Below, one piece after another: positions 56,401 through 64,000 of a stretch of DNA of 64,000 bases. A program made the translations under genes and the position numbers. The DNA lies in assembly GCA_038373865.1 (NCBI GenBank), contig JAXGGA010002163.1:62001-126000 (forward strand), read 5' to 3'. Under the pieces are notes generated by a model, which was given only the letters and a program-made list of their open reading frames with translations, made no database searches and had not been told where the DNA came from. Within the stretch, counting starts at the first letter, position 1. Every line of letters starts with the position of its first letter. Origin of the DNA: Uloborus plumipes (lineage: Eukaryota > Arthropoda > Arachnida > Araneae > Uloboridae).

Positions 56401-59400
56401 TTTTAATTGACCCCGCTTCCCCCGAATTGGGGGGGGGGAATTCCGAATTGGGGGAAGGGGTCAGAGGGGGGTCAATTAAAATACAGTCCCCCCAGGGGGG
56501 GACTGTATTTTAATTGACCCCCTCCCCCAATTCGGAATTCCCCCCGTTCGGAGGAGGGGGTCAATTAAAATACTGGGGGGACTGTATTCGTGGTTCGTTC
56601 TGTAAAAAAAAGTCCCCCAGGGGGGGGACTGTGTTTTAATTGACCCCCCTCTGACCCCCCAATTCTGAATTCCCCCATTCGGGGGGGGTCAATTAAAATA
56701 CAAAACTGTATTTTAATTGACCCCCTCTGACCCCCCTCCCCCAATTCGGAATTCCCCCCCACCCGGGGGAGGGGGTCAATTAAAATAAAAAACTGTATTT
56801 TAATTGACCCCCCTCTGACCCCCCTCCCCCAAATCGAAAGGACGGGCCTGCATCTAACTGCCTTTTAATTGAACTTTTACATTTTCTTCGGCGCTTCTGT
56901 AAATGTAATTTTAGAAGAATCAGCTTTCCTTTTTGCAACTCTGGTTAAAACGGAAGTGAGGAAAATGTAATCCTTTAAATAAATGATTGTCTCTCGAATA
57001 TATAAAGCTATCATCTAAATCAGATGTAAACGTAATGTTTCACGTAAATGTAGTTTTGAAGACTGCATGTGTTATGACTTTTAAACAATCTTTAAATTGT
57101 TTCATGTGTATAATAAATGTTTTAAACTGTGAACACATAACAGCACTATGTATTTTGATGTTTTTTTTTTTTTTCCATCAAGACTGAAACAGTTTTACTC
57201 CTAGAAATCAAGTCTTTACACGCATGTTATTACTATAGAATTCCCTTAAAAAGTCTCACCCAACCCTAGGAGATCAGCGCCAAATGACTAAAGTGGCAGA
57301 AATTGTAAGTTCTGCTTGTACGCTCTTTTTCGCCCGTCTGGCTAGCCGCTTAAGGATCGCAGGTAGCCATGCCTCTGCAGTCAATGGAACCTTTGAATCA
57401 GGAGTTGGTTCATCAAGCTGCAGAAAAAAGTTTTGAGTGAAAATATATGCATAAATAAATGAGCTACATGCCACGTAAAAAGAAACCCTTTTCTGTTAAT
57501 AACACTCGACACCGATTCACTCGCCCAAAAGCTTATATATTAGGGGAAAAAGTAAAATATACCTCCACATTAGGGAGGGGGGGGGGGTATAAGAGCTTTG
57601 ACGGTAGCCAGCGTTATGCAGGATAACATTAGTGAATATTGAAAACCTTTCCCGCAATAGAAAATTAGTTGCGCATTTACTACTTTAACTGTTGAAATGA
57701 AATGCGCCGCTAATTGGATGGTATTCAAATTAGCGGTGGTGGGAGGGGCTTCATCTAGCGAAAATGACTTTGAATATGATTTAAAAATTTCACAGTGTGA
57801 ATTATTAAATTTAAATTTTGTAATCGTATTTGGTTTCATTGAAAAAAAAAAAAAACAATTCAAAACTTCATAAAATAGTCCAAAATATTATAAGAAATTT
57901 TCTACTGACATTTTCATTTTCATCTTGCGTTTTCAGGTCCTCATTGGATAGGTTAGCCCAGATTTTGCAGCAGTTACCTACCGTCTTGTCATTTAAACCA
58001 TTCATTTTGGCAGCCCCTCTAATTGTGGCTTGACCAAGTCACACTTTCAGTGCAGTATTTTTCATTAGTTTTATGTCAAACATCGTTCTAAGAGTTTTTG
58101 TAACATAATGTCTTACCATCTGTAACATAAAGAAAATTACAGGCTGAATAGTTTATAAAATTTAAATTGTACAAGCATGAGTACAGAACTATATGGTAGT
58201 TAGCTACAAGAGATGATTTTGTAATTCAATTAAACATAAAATGAGAAATTGCGAAGCTAAATGGACTAAAAATACAGACGCTCTATGACGGTGCTAAAAA
58301 AGCTTCTGGGGCACATTTATGCACCGACCTCGGGGCAGTGGTTGGAAAAACTACATTTATTTTGTAGCGAACTACAGCTACAACTACTTTGTTATAAATG
58401 TAGTTAACTACAGCTACAACTACTTTTTTTTAATATAGCGAGCTACAAACTACTTTTGAATTGTAGTCGCTACTTCACTACTTTTTAAAAAATAAATAAA
58501 TAAAAAGCATACACCTTTTGAGGATTGAGCGAAAAAACTTTAAAAGTGGTTTACATTAATAAATTAACTCATTTGAATATGGGATAGAACTAAGAATTGT
58601 CTTTGAATTTATTTGTTACTTTTCCTTTTTGTCCCTTATTTATTTATTTTTATTTATTTATTTATTTTTTTGTTAAAATTTGTTCCTTTTACATTTTTTT
58701 AACAATTTTTACTAATATTCGCTACAAGAAAGGATTCAAAAGTTGAAAGAATTCAACCTTCAATTTTTTTTAAATTTCTTGCCAGGGAATATTTGGGAAC
58801 ATGAAAATTATTTGAAGGAATATAAAAATTATGATGCCAAATAAACCAATGACATCAAACAGATAGAATGTATTTTGTCAACATGATGTATCTAAGATCA
58901 GCTCATATTTTTATGGTTCTGATTACTCCTTGCGTCCGCTGCTGTGCAAATTTTACACCAGTCACAGTCAATTAAACCTTGTTTTTTTCCTCTGCTTTTT
59001 TTTTTTAATTTTTTTCATTCTTTTATTTATTTATTTAATTTAAAAGTAGTTTCCAGAAATCGCTACAAACTACTATTTTTTTGTATTGCGCTACTCACTA
59101 CTCTACTTTTTTTTAAAAATAGTGCGCTACACTACAAACTACTAAAAAATGTAGCTACTACAGTAGTTTCGCTACTTGTAGCGCGCTACTTCCGACCACT
59201 GCCTCGGGGCACGTTTACGTGCGTTCTTGCTGCGTAAACTTGCCCCGACGTCGATGCGTAAACGTGCCCCATCGTTACTTTCTAGCTTATTTTTAATGTA
59301 CAACCAAACACAATAACATTTCCGTCAAAAACAATTACATTTTTAAAAAGAGCATTAAATTCTGCGTTCGTTCATATATTTGTTTATCTTTAACAAAGTA

Positions 59401-60550
59401 TTATTAGTTCACAATAAGGTTTAGTAAGCTGAACACAAAATTTACTCAGCTTGGCAGAAAACAGATAATCCTCGCTGCGCGCTTGGCAGAAGCTCTACTG
59501 ACGCTAAAATTCTTGTGAGAATATCCGATAGGTGACCGGATGAATCTGTCGTCACCGATGTTGAGCAAACTACAACACGTTTCTGAAAAAGTGCGCTGCG
59601 TAAACGTGCCCCATGCGTAAACCTGCCCCGGTCTCCCCTACTTCCATTCAATATCTGAAATGGAAAGTTATGATTCACTTCAAACCCTACCCCAGCAACA
59701 ACCTTCAATTTTGGAGGGAGAAAAGAAATGACCACAAGATTATAACAAACAGCAAAATAGCAGTTTCTCCGTGTTCTCATAATGTTCTCCATTCTTTTCG
59801 TACAAAACTTAAAAGAAATCAAATTATCAGATCATATGTCCGTCTCTGTAACTGTCTTTAAACTGTCTTAATTTAAATTTTCATTAAATCGAGGGACTTC
59901 ATTAAAATGGTTAGCATGAGCATCAGAATGTGGATACTGCTAACATAATACTATATGTAAACCTACATGTCTGTTATAGCACTACCACTTTAAAAAATAT
60001 ATTTAAAAAAAAAACCTCAATAAAATGTTTTTTTTTTCTTTTAGATAGGAAAGAAAAAAATAGGTGCATTTAATTTATTTTTAACAAAGTGTGATAATAT
60101 AAAAGATTCAAGGGAATAAAATTACTGTATTTTTCGCCGTATAAGACGCACTTTTTTCTTCCCAAAATCGGAAGGGGGGGAGGGGGGAGTGCCTGCGTCT
60201 TATACGGCAAATACAACAGCCCTTTTTTTACTAGATTTGCCTCCTTTAAAATTGGGTGCGTCTTATACGGCGAAAAATACAGTACTTAAAGAAAAGTTTC
60301 ATAGTTAAAAAAAACATTATTTACTTCTATATTTTGAAACACCATTTATATGAAAGCACTGATTTTAAGCTTTAAAAATTAAAAAACAAATATAACCTTT
60401 ATCTTACCTAAAAAATGATTGTTGGCAATAGCAAATCGAATGCTATTTAGTTTCAGATGATTTTTTACTATTTGAACCATGTGACAACTTTTCATTGTTA
60501 AATGAGCGAGATTTATGTTACGATTACAAATAGGTGCATTGTAAAAAGAG
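53220..60550 (-). CDS. NIF3L1: NIF3L1, NIF3-like protein 1 (C-terminal part)
   Basis: NIF3-family proteins have two alpha/beta lobes and a paired metal site formed by conserved His/Glu residues; their exact function is unsettled. The last two exons are in this window: 60408-60550 and 53220-53485, joined in phase 1 across a 6.9-kb intron. The last exon carries the family signature AVCAGSGSSILKGVIADLYI, TGEMSHHDLLD and ILSEHSNSERGYLPTL, including the metal-binding His (SHHD) and Glu (SEHSN). The penultimate exon (VKNHLKLNSIRFAI) matches the preceding helix region. Upstream exons lie beyond the window or are unrecognised. The gene is convergent with DMAP1. Confidence 0.9.
53736..54260. repeat. 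Transposon-like end, GGGTCATTCCATGTC
   Basis: Starts GGGTCATTCCATGTC and has an 'ctcataactcagcagcaa'-type block reminiscent of the terminal repeats of the 8.6-kb element at 20507. Only one end was found. It lies in the last NIF3L1 intron. Confidence 0.35.
54608..54980 (+). repeat. Left subterminal array of GGGGCACGTTTACGC
   Basis: Direct and some inverted copies with variable spacers (catcgacat, aactt, aattcg, attagg). The variants change one or two bases only (GGGGCAAGTTTACGC, GCGGCACGTTTACGC, GGGGCACTTTTACGC). Likely binding sites for the element's transposase. Confidence 0.85.
55101..55283. repeat. Exact 22-bp inverted repeat around the transposase end
   Basis: TTAACAACTGAAACTACTTA at 55101 recurs as its reverse complement ending near 55283, about 140 bp apart. 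The right arm includes the stop codon of the transposase relic. It could form a transcript hairpin at the 3' end. Confidence 0.6.
55529..57369. mobile_element. Nested 1.84-kb element with ~120-bp inverted ends
   Basis: Left outer end CATGGCTACCTGCGATACTT and right outer end AAGGATCGCAGGTAGCCA are inverted. The similarity continues inwards for about 120 bp (GGCTAGCCAGACG..., CCTAGGAGATCAGC...). The sequence tgcctctgc stands on both sides (55520-55528, 57370-57378), a direct repeat of 7-9 bp depending on where the end is set. A DNA transposon of unassigned superfamily; it interrupts the pogo-like coding relic. No transposase frame. Confidence 0.8.
56352..56899. mobile_element. MITE with a C/G-rich palindromic minisatellite
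   Basis: Ends CAGAAGCGCCGAAGAAAACG and CATTTTCTTCGGCGCTTCTG-type are inverted over about 38 bp, with TA on both sides. The inside consists of alternating direct and inverted copies of a unit like CAATTAAAATACAG and ATTTTAATTGACCCCC, joined by long C or G runs and GAATTC words. It lies within the 1.84-kb nested element. Confidence 0.8.
58336..59201. mobile_element. Nested hAT element, 8-bp TSD
   Basis: Ends CAGTGGTTGGAAAAACTAC and GCGCTACTTCCGACCACTG are inverted. An exact 8-bp duplication, cctcgggg, flanks it (58328-58335, 59202-59209). CTACAGCTACAACTAC-type words repeat at both ends (left about 58370-58480, right about 59060-59190). 866 bp with no transposase. It landed inside a GGGGCACGTTTACGC-type repeat unit of the 5.0-kb element. 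Confidence 0.92.
60125..60283. mobile_element. 159-bp MITE, CTGTATTTTTCGCCGTATAA ends
   Basis: Left end CTGTATTTTTCGCCGTATAA and right end TTATACGGCGAAAAATACAG are exact inverted repeats continuing to about 27 bp, with TA on both sides. A third copy of GCGTCTTATACGGC lies in the middle. Non-coding. Confidence 0.85.
60408..60550 (-). CDS. NIF3L1: NIF3L1 penultimate exon in window
   Basis: Acceptor TTTTTCTAG on the minus strand (60551 upwards). The frame holds INLAHLTMKSCHMVQIVKNH and LKLNSIRFAIANNHFLG, ending G|GTAAGAT. The helix matches NIF3L1 'IKRHLKLSHIRLALG' in position before the AVCAGSGSS exon. The first third is weakly conserved, so the exon start is less sure than its end. Confidence 0.7.
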
Positions 60551-60889
60551 CTAGAAAAATCTTATGGCAACACAAGAGAAAAAACCTTGTCTGATGAAAA
60601 GTCCTGTTATATAGTGAACTTTTTTGTACGAAAGGCTATGACAAATAAAAACAAACCCTTGACGAAGTAATAACTTTTTTTTATTGTTATTATTTAAATC
60701 ATATAGTGGGAGTATCACAAAGAGCTGTGGAAGAGTCTATAATGTTTTTTACAATTAGAGCAAATTTCCCCCTAAAGGTTCCGAAAGCGTAGAAACAAGG
60801 TAGACGTATTTTTATGCATGTCATTAAAATCTCTCAAGATGCTACTCTGCCTATCCTAATCAATAACTTTTGGGCATTATCAGGAATTG

Positions 60890-61215
60890 GGCATCATAAT
60901 AATTTGCTTGACAGCAGAGGAAGCTGAGGAACTACACTGGGGTACACTGGAGTTATGGATTCTACGTGACTTTTGTCTGCTCATAATACTCACCGAAACA
61001 AAGATGAAAACCTTCCAATCATCCACGCCCTATCTGAACCAAATTACTGGAGTACATTTTACACTGAAAAAACAGCTCTTCATTATGTTTTTACGAAATA
61101 TTTGGAGAAATTTGGCCTATCTTCCGACTGGAATATGTAGAACAAATTCGTGAATCAGCAAAAGAATACGTAGTGCAATTAATACGAAAAGGCTCATTCT
61201 GTAAATTTTTAAATG
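60890..61215 (+). pseudogene. Unassigned coding relic
   Basis: In one frame, after a TGA, the sequence reads HRNKDENLPIIHALSEPNYW, then STFYTEKTALHYVFTKYLEK. In a second frame it continues LEYVEQIRESAKEYVVQLIR and GSFCKFLNELRL to a stop. The composition looks protein-like and the two frames join at about 61110, suggesting one frameshifted frame of about 90 codons. I do not recognise the family. It may be a piece of a transposon protein or a dead host exon. Confidence 0.35.
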
Positions 61216-61245
61216 AACTAAGATTATAGCTGTATGCTCATGTGA

Positions 61246-61542
61246 GGCCGTGGCGGCCCGATCGGTAAGGCATCGGACTCGTGTCCGGAGGGACCCGGGT
61301 TCGATCCCAGCCGATCAAAGATCCACCGTCTTGATTAATGGTGTCTGGGAGGCGTTAAAAATGTCGTGGTCACAAAGTCCTCCAAGTGAAACGATACCTC
61401 TGGGGGTGCTGGGCCTAGGGTTTGCTCGACCCTAGGTTCTGGTTCAAAATTAAGAACATAGCGCTCTTCAGGGCCCTATCCCCCGGTTAAACCACCAAGC
61501 TGTGGTAGGTACGGTGGACCCTGGAGTGTGAAATGAAATGAA
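61246..61542 (+). mobile_element. tRNA-derived SINE (family A), clean copy
   Basis: Starts GAGGCCGTGGCGGCCCGATC with a box A (TGGCGGCCCGATCGGTAAGG) and box B (GGTTCGATCCC), a body of about 200 bp and a (GAAAT)n tail. The exact 12-bp duplication atgctcatgtga flanks it (61234-61245, 61543-61554). The body matches the older antisense copy at 47462-48022. Confidence 0.92.
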
Positions 61543-61802
61543 ATGCTCATGTGAAGAATATTGACTTTGAGAATTTGCCACTTTCTAGTGCAACGAGTAC
61601 CACACGCCATTAATTCAGACAATATTTTTGCACATTGTACCTTTAGCACTACAGGATAGTAAAGACGGTTCTTCGAATGTTTTTTTAGAAAAGAAAAATC
61701 ATACTCAACAACAAAATCGGAACTGTGAAAAAGAGATCAAGTAATTCTCCTTAACTGCTACAACATGTCGGAATTTTCGTTTTTTTTTCACATTCATATC
61801 AA

Positions 61803-62149
61803 TCTTAATATATAAAAATTACGTGTCCCTGTGTTTGTGGCCAATGGACTCCTCAGCTACTGAACTGATTTTAACCAAATTTTACACGCAGTTTCAGTTT
61901 GGTCCAACTTAAATGATAGGATAGTTTTTATCTCAATTTAGGACCGCAATATATTTTTTATTGCAAATTACGTATTCAGCTACCAGCTTCTCTGTGTTCT
62001 TGGCTAAGCCTTTTTTGACACCTCCATGGCTGAGCGACATAAATCACACGTTCTGGCAGCTTCTGGAGCGCAGTAAACAGGTAATAATCTTTCTTATCTT
62101 AATATATAAAAATTACGTGTCCCTGTGTTTGTGGCCAATGGACTCCTCA
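61803..62149 (+). mobile_element. Two Helitron-like 5' ends in tandem
   Basis: TCTTAATATATAAAAATTAC and the next 33 bp are identical at 61803-61855 and 62097-62149. Each copy starts TC and follows an A, as Helitrons do when inserted between A and T. The first copy continues with 'actgaactgattttaaccaaatttt', a phrase common in Helitron-type repeats. No CTRR end was pinned down. Confidence 0.55.
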
Positions 62150-62914
62150 GTAGGGTGTATCGAAAAAAACCTTTTTTCGAAATTCAATTTAATAAGTTGA
62201 TAAAAAGTTGCCCCTACCTACCCACATATTCCACAAAAAATTTCAGTCTAATCAGAAATTGTTTAGGTGTTCCGCACGAGACCTGAAGTTTGTGAATTTC
62301 TTCAAAAATGTGATTTTTTTTTCTATTTTTTTTAAATATTAAGAATAAATGTTAAAAATAATTCAAGTTGAAAAATGTACACCGCAAAGTCGGAGGACAA
62401 AATTGGGTTTGAAAAAAAGCATATTAAACAACATTTAAATCTCCCACATTTATTCTAAACTTACGTAATTTTCACCAAAACTAACATTTTACAAGGTCAT
62501 GCGGCTTGGTTAAAAACTTGTTCATGAATGTGGAATCTAACTGAATTAACACTTGAAACTGGGAATCATATGTGATTAATGTGTAGTAAAAAGTAAAATA
62601 ATATAAACTATAAAACGAATCTAAGCCCATCGTCACACAGTGCCCGCGTTCTATCGGGGCCCTCGTGATGATAAACCAGTGGTGGCCAACCCGCGGCACG
62701 CGTGCCACAAGGTGGCACGGCAGAGCCGTAACAGTGGCACGCGAAGACTTTTTGAAAAAATTCAAAAATTGAGGGAAAATATTGATCTCAAAAATATTGA
62801 TAAAAACTAAAACCCTTGAACTGATAAATAAAATGATATTGTGACGATTAAGTGTTAGGATCCTGGCTTACAAATTGTCTTTACTGCAATATTGCAAAGT
62901 ACTTAGCGTTAGCT

Positions 62915-63563
62915 TCGGGTTGTGACGTATCCAGGGGGTGGGCTGATAGGGCTGTAGCCCCCTCCGAAATTATCAAAAAAGAATTTTAAACATTTTAGTT
63001 AATACCCCTTTTCCTTCTTTTTCCTGAAATCGCGAAAACAGAAATTTTTTCTGCAGAGAAAATTTAATTAAAGGACAAAATATAAGGACAGAAAAGAAGT
63101 AAATTCTTTCTTTTTCTTTTGACATGTCCATTTTACTGTTTGTCACGTTAATGACTATCTTATAATTCAATTTTGTGCATTTTTATTGCAAATTTCTTTC
63201 AGAAACACAGATAATTCATCTGGCTCTGTTCAATCGGAAAATTAATGTTATTAAATCACAAATTTGTCAAAATATTGCATGCACTTGTAGGGGAACCCTT
63301 ACTTTAATTAAGATAACTTTTCAAAATTTAGTTTATCTTTTCCTGTTTTTATCAAAATGTTGCACCTATCGGTTACAACAACAAGTATAATGCTAAAAAA
63401 AATTAATGATGTATTTTTGTCATCTTAAATTAGCATTGATATAAGAAATTTAAAAAAATTACTTTTCTTAGCTAAATTTTCTGAGACTCCCTGCTCTCTT
63501 CTCTCTAAGTCTCGACTCAGCCCCCTCCCCCTGAAATGATTTGTCTGCGTACGCCACTGGCTT
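62915..63563. mobile_element. Possible hAT-type insertion
   Basis: Right end CTGCGTACGCCACTG is of the same kind as the proven MITE at 6469-6724. On the left, TGTGACGTATCCAGGGGGTG is a weak counterpart, and both ends carry blocks of C or G. No matching 8-bp flanks. Confidence 0.3.
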
Positions 63564-64000
63564 TTAGGCATCCAACGAGAGCTGTGACGTTACAGACAAT
63601 GCTTTGTAAAGCATATTTGTGCTTGACACGAATGAAACTTTCGATGCTGCAGAATGGATTCTTGATCTGCAATAGTGTCAGCTACGGGTGATGAAATTAA
63701 AAATAAAAAAAAAAGTTAACTCTGCAAGTAAAATTAAGAAACCAGATCGGAGAAAATTCGGTATGGTTGCACAAATGAAGATCCTTAAATTGTTTTTGTT
63801 ACATTATTTGAAAATAATTTGGGGAAAAAACTTCAAAAGTATCATCGAATTATTTATCACAAACTCCTTGTCAAAGAATAGACTTTGTCTCTGCTTCTGA
63901 CTCTGTAGAGTTTACTGTATTACCAAACTACGAATTAGAGCTCTGAATGTTTTGCGAAATTTTCCCAGGAGAAAGAGGAGAGCATGGCAAGTTACTCCTT
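63564..64000. other. Right edge of window
   Basis: No gene or element recognised. The upstream exons of NIF3L1 should lie in or beyond this direction on the minus strand. Confidence 0.4.

Larger units (their letters stand above)
55272..58035 (-). pseudogene. Pogo-like (HTH_psq + DDE) transposase relic
   Basis: On the minus strand three pieces appear in order. At about 57930-58030, ATIRGAAKMNGLNDKTVGN resembles the psq-type HTH (the family's '.IR.AAK..GI...T...Y'). At about 57375-57425, after a TTTCTGCAG acceptor, LDEPTPDSKVPLTAEA reads like the acidic linker of DDE_1 transposases. At 55272-55520, KEKSAILTDSPVKEALRQEQ is followed by a lysine-rich tail to TGA, matching the '.KTAILTDSP.K..L' tail of that family. 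A frameshift lies near 55505 and the 1.84-kb element at 55529-57369 splits the gene. The catalytic DDE core was not found. Confidence 0.6.
54608..59638 (-). mobile_element. 5.0-kb pogo-like element with GGGGCACGTTTACGC arrays
   Basis: Ends GGGGAGACCGGGGCACG and (C)CTGCCCCGGTCTCCCC are inverted, with TA on both sides (54606-54607, 59639-59640). About nine copies of GGGGCACGTTTACGC(A) lie within 370 bp of the left end. Several more, mostly inverted, lie near the right end (58309-58335, 59205-59275, 59595-59630). The minus strand holds relics of an HTH_psq exon and a DDE_1-type C-terminal tail. Three other elements are nested inside. The TA target and protein type point to the Tc1/mariner-pogo group. 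It lies in the last NIF3L1 intron, on the gene's strand. Confidence 0.8.

Noticed and set aside
61246..61318. Functional tRNA gene
   Set aside because: Box A and box B are present, but the anticodon arm is not a proper 5-bp stem with 7-nt loop, and the sequence runs on into a SINE body with a tail and 12-bp flanking duplication.
61250..61435. Frame starting MAARSVRHRTRVRRDPG
   Set aside because: It lies wholly inside the tRNA-derived SINE.

Overview
This window looks like intron-rich animal nuclear DNA, most likely from an arthropod and possibly a spider-like chelicerate. It is AT-rich, its exons are short with GT/AG borders, and its introns and intergenic DNA are packed with transposable elements (TEs). 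The species guess is inference from TE content and from divergence of the two conserved genes; nothing here fixes it. There are no bacterial-type operons, rRNA genes or CRISPR arrays.

Two conserved host genes can be read. (1) DMAP1 (DNMT1-associated protein 1, a subunit of the NuA4/TIP60 and SRCAP chromatin complexes) is complete on the + strand from 16293 to 50462. It has ten coding exons whose phases all agree and gives a 414-residue protein. Its 34-kb span comes mostly from intron 4 (18.8 kb). (2) The last two exons of NIF3L1 lie on the minus strand (53220-53485 and 60408-60550); the gene runs off the right side. A short minus-strand ATG exon with a good donor (15302-15343) faces DMAP1 about 0.95 kb away and may be the start of a divergently transcribed gene, not identified.

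Layout: 1-8.8 kb, intergenic DNA with a Helentron-like element, MITEs and a 651-bp foldback. 8.8-15.3 kb, a Tigger-like element, an unclassified repeat, and a decayed hAT transposase split by a second hAT with a perfect 8-bp target duplication. 16.3-50.5 kb, DMAP1. Its introns hold two almost identical Tc1/mariner DD36E-type elements (one with an intact 347-aa transposase), another Tc1-like element with a broken transposase, an 8.6-kb element with ~830-bp inverted repeats that contains a 3.3-kb hAT, a 6.6-kb copia-type LTR retrotransposon, LINE relics, MITEs, and one tRNA-type SINE inserted in another. 50.5-53.2 kb, intergenic DNA with a palindromic Tc1 relic. 53.2-60.6 kb, NIF3L1, whose last intron holds a 5.0-kb pogo-like element with arrays of a GGGGCACGTTTACGC motif at its ends and three further elements nested inside. 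60.6-64 kb, an unassigned coding relic, a clean tRNA-type SINE and two Helitron-like 5' ends.

The host genes are two unrelated housekeeping functions, with no sign of a shared pathway. The main novelty is in the nested TEs: the 8.6-kb long-TIR element with subterminal tandem repeats and the 5.0-kb motif-array element are the best candidates for poorly described systems.
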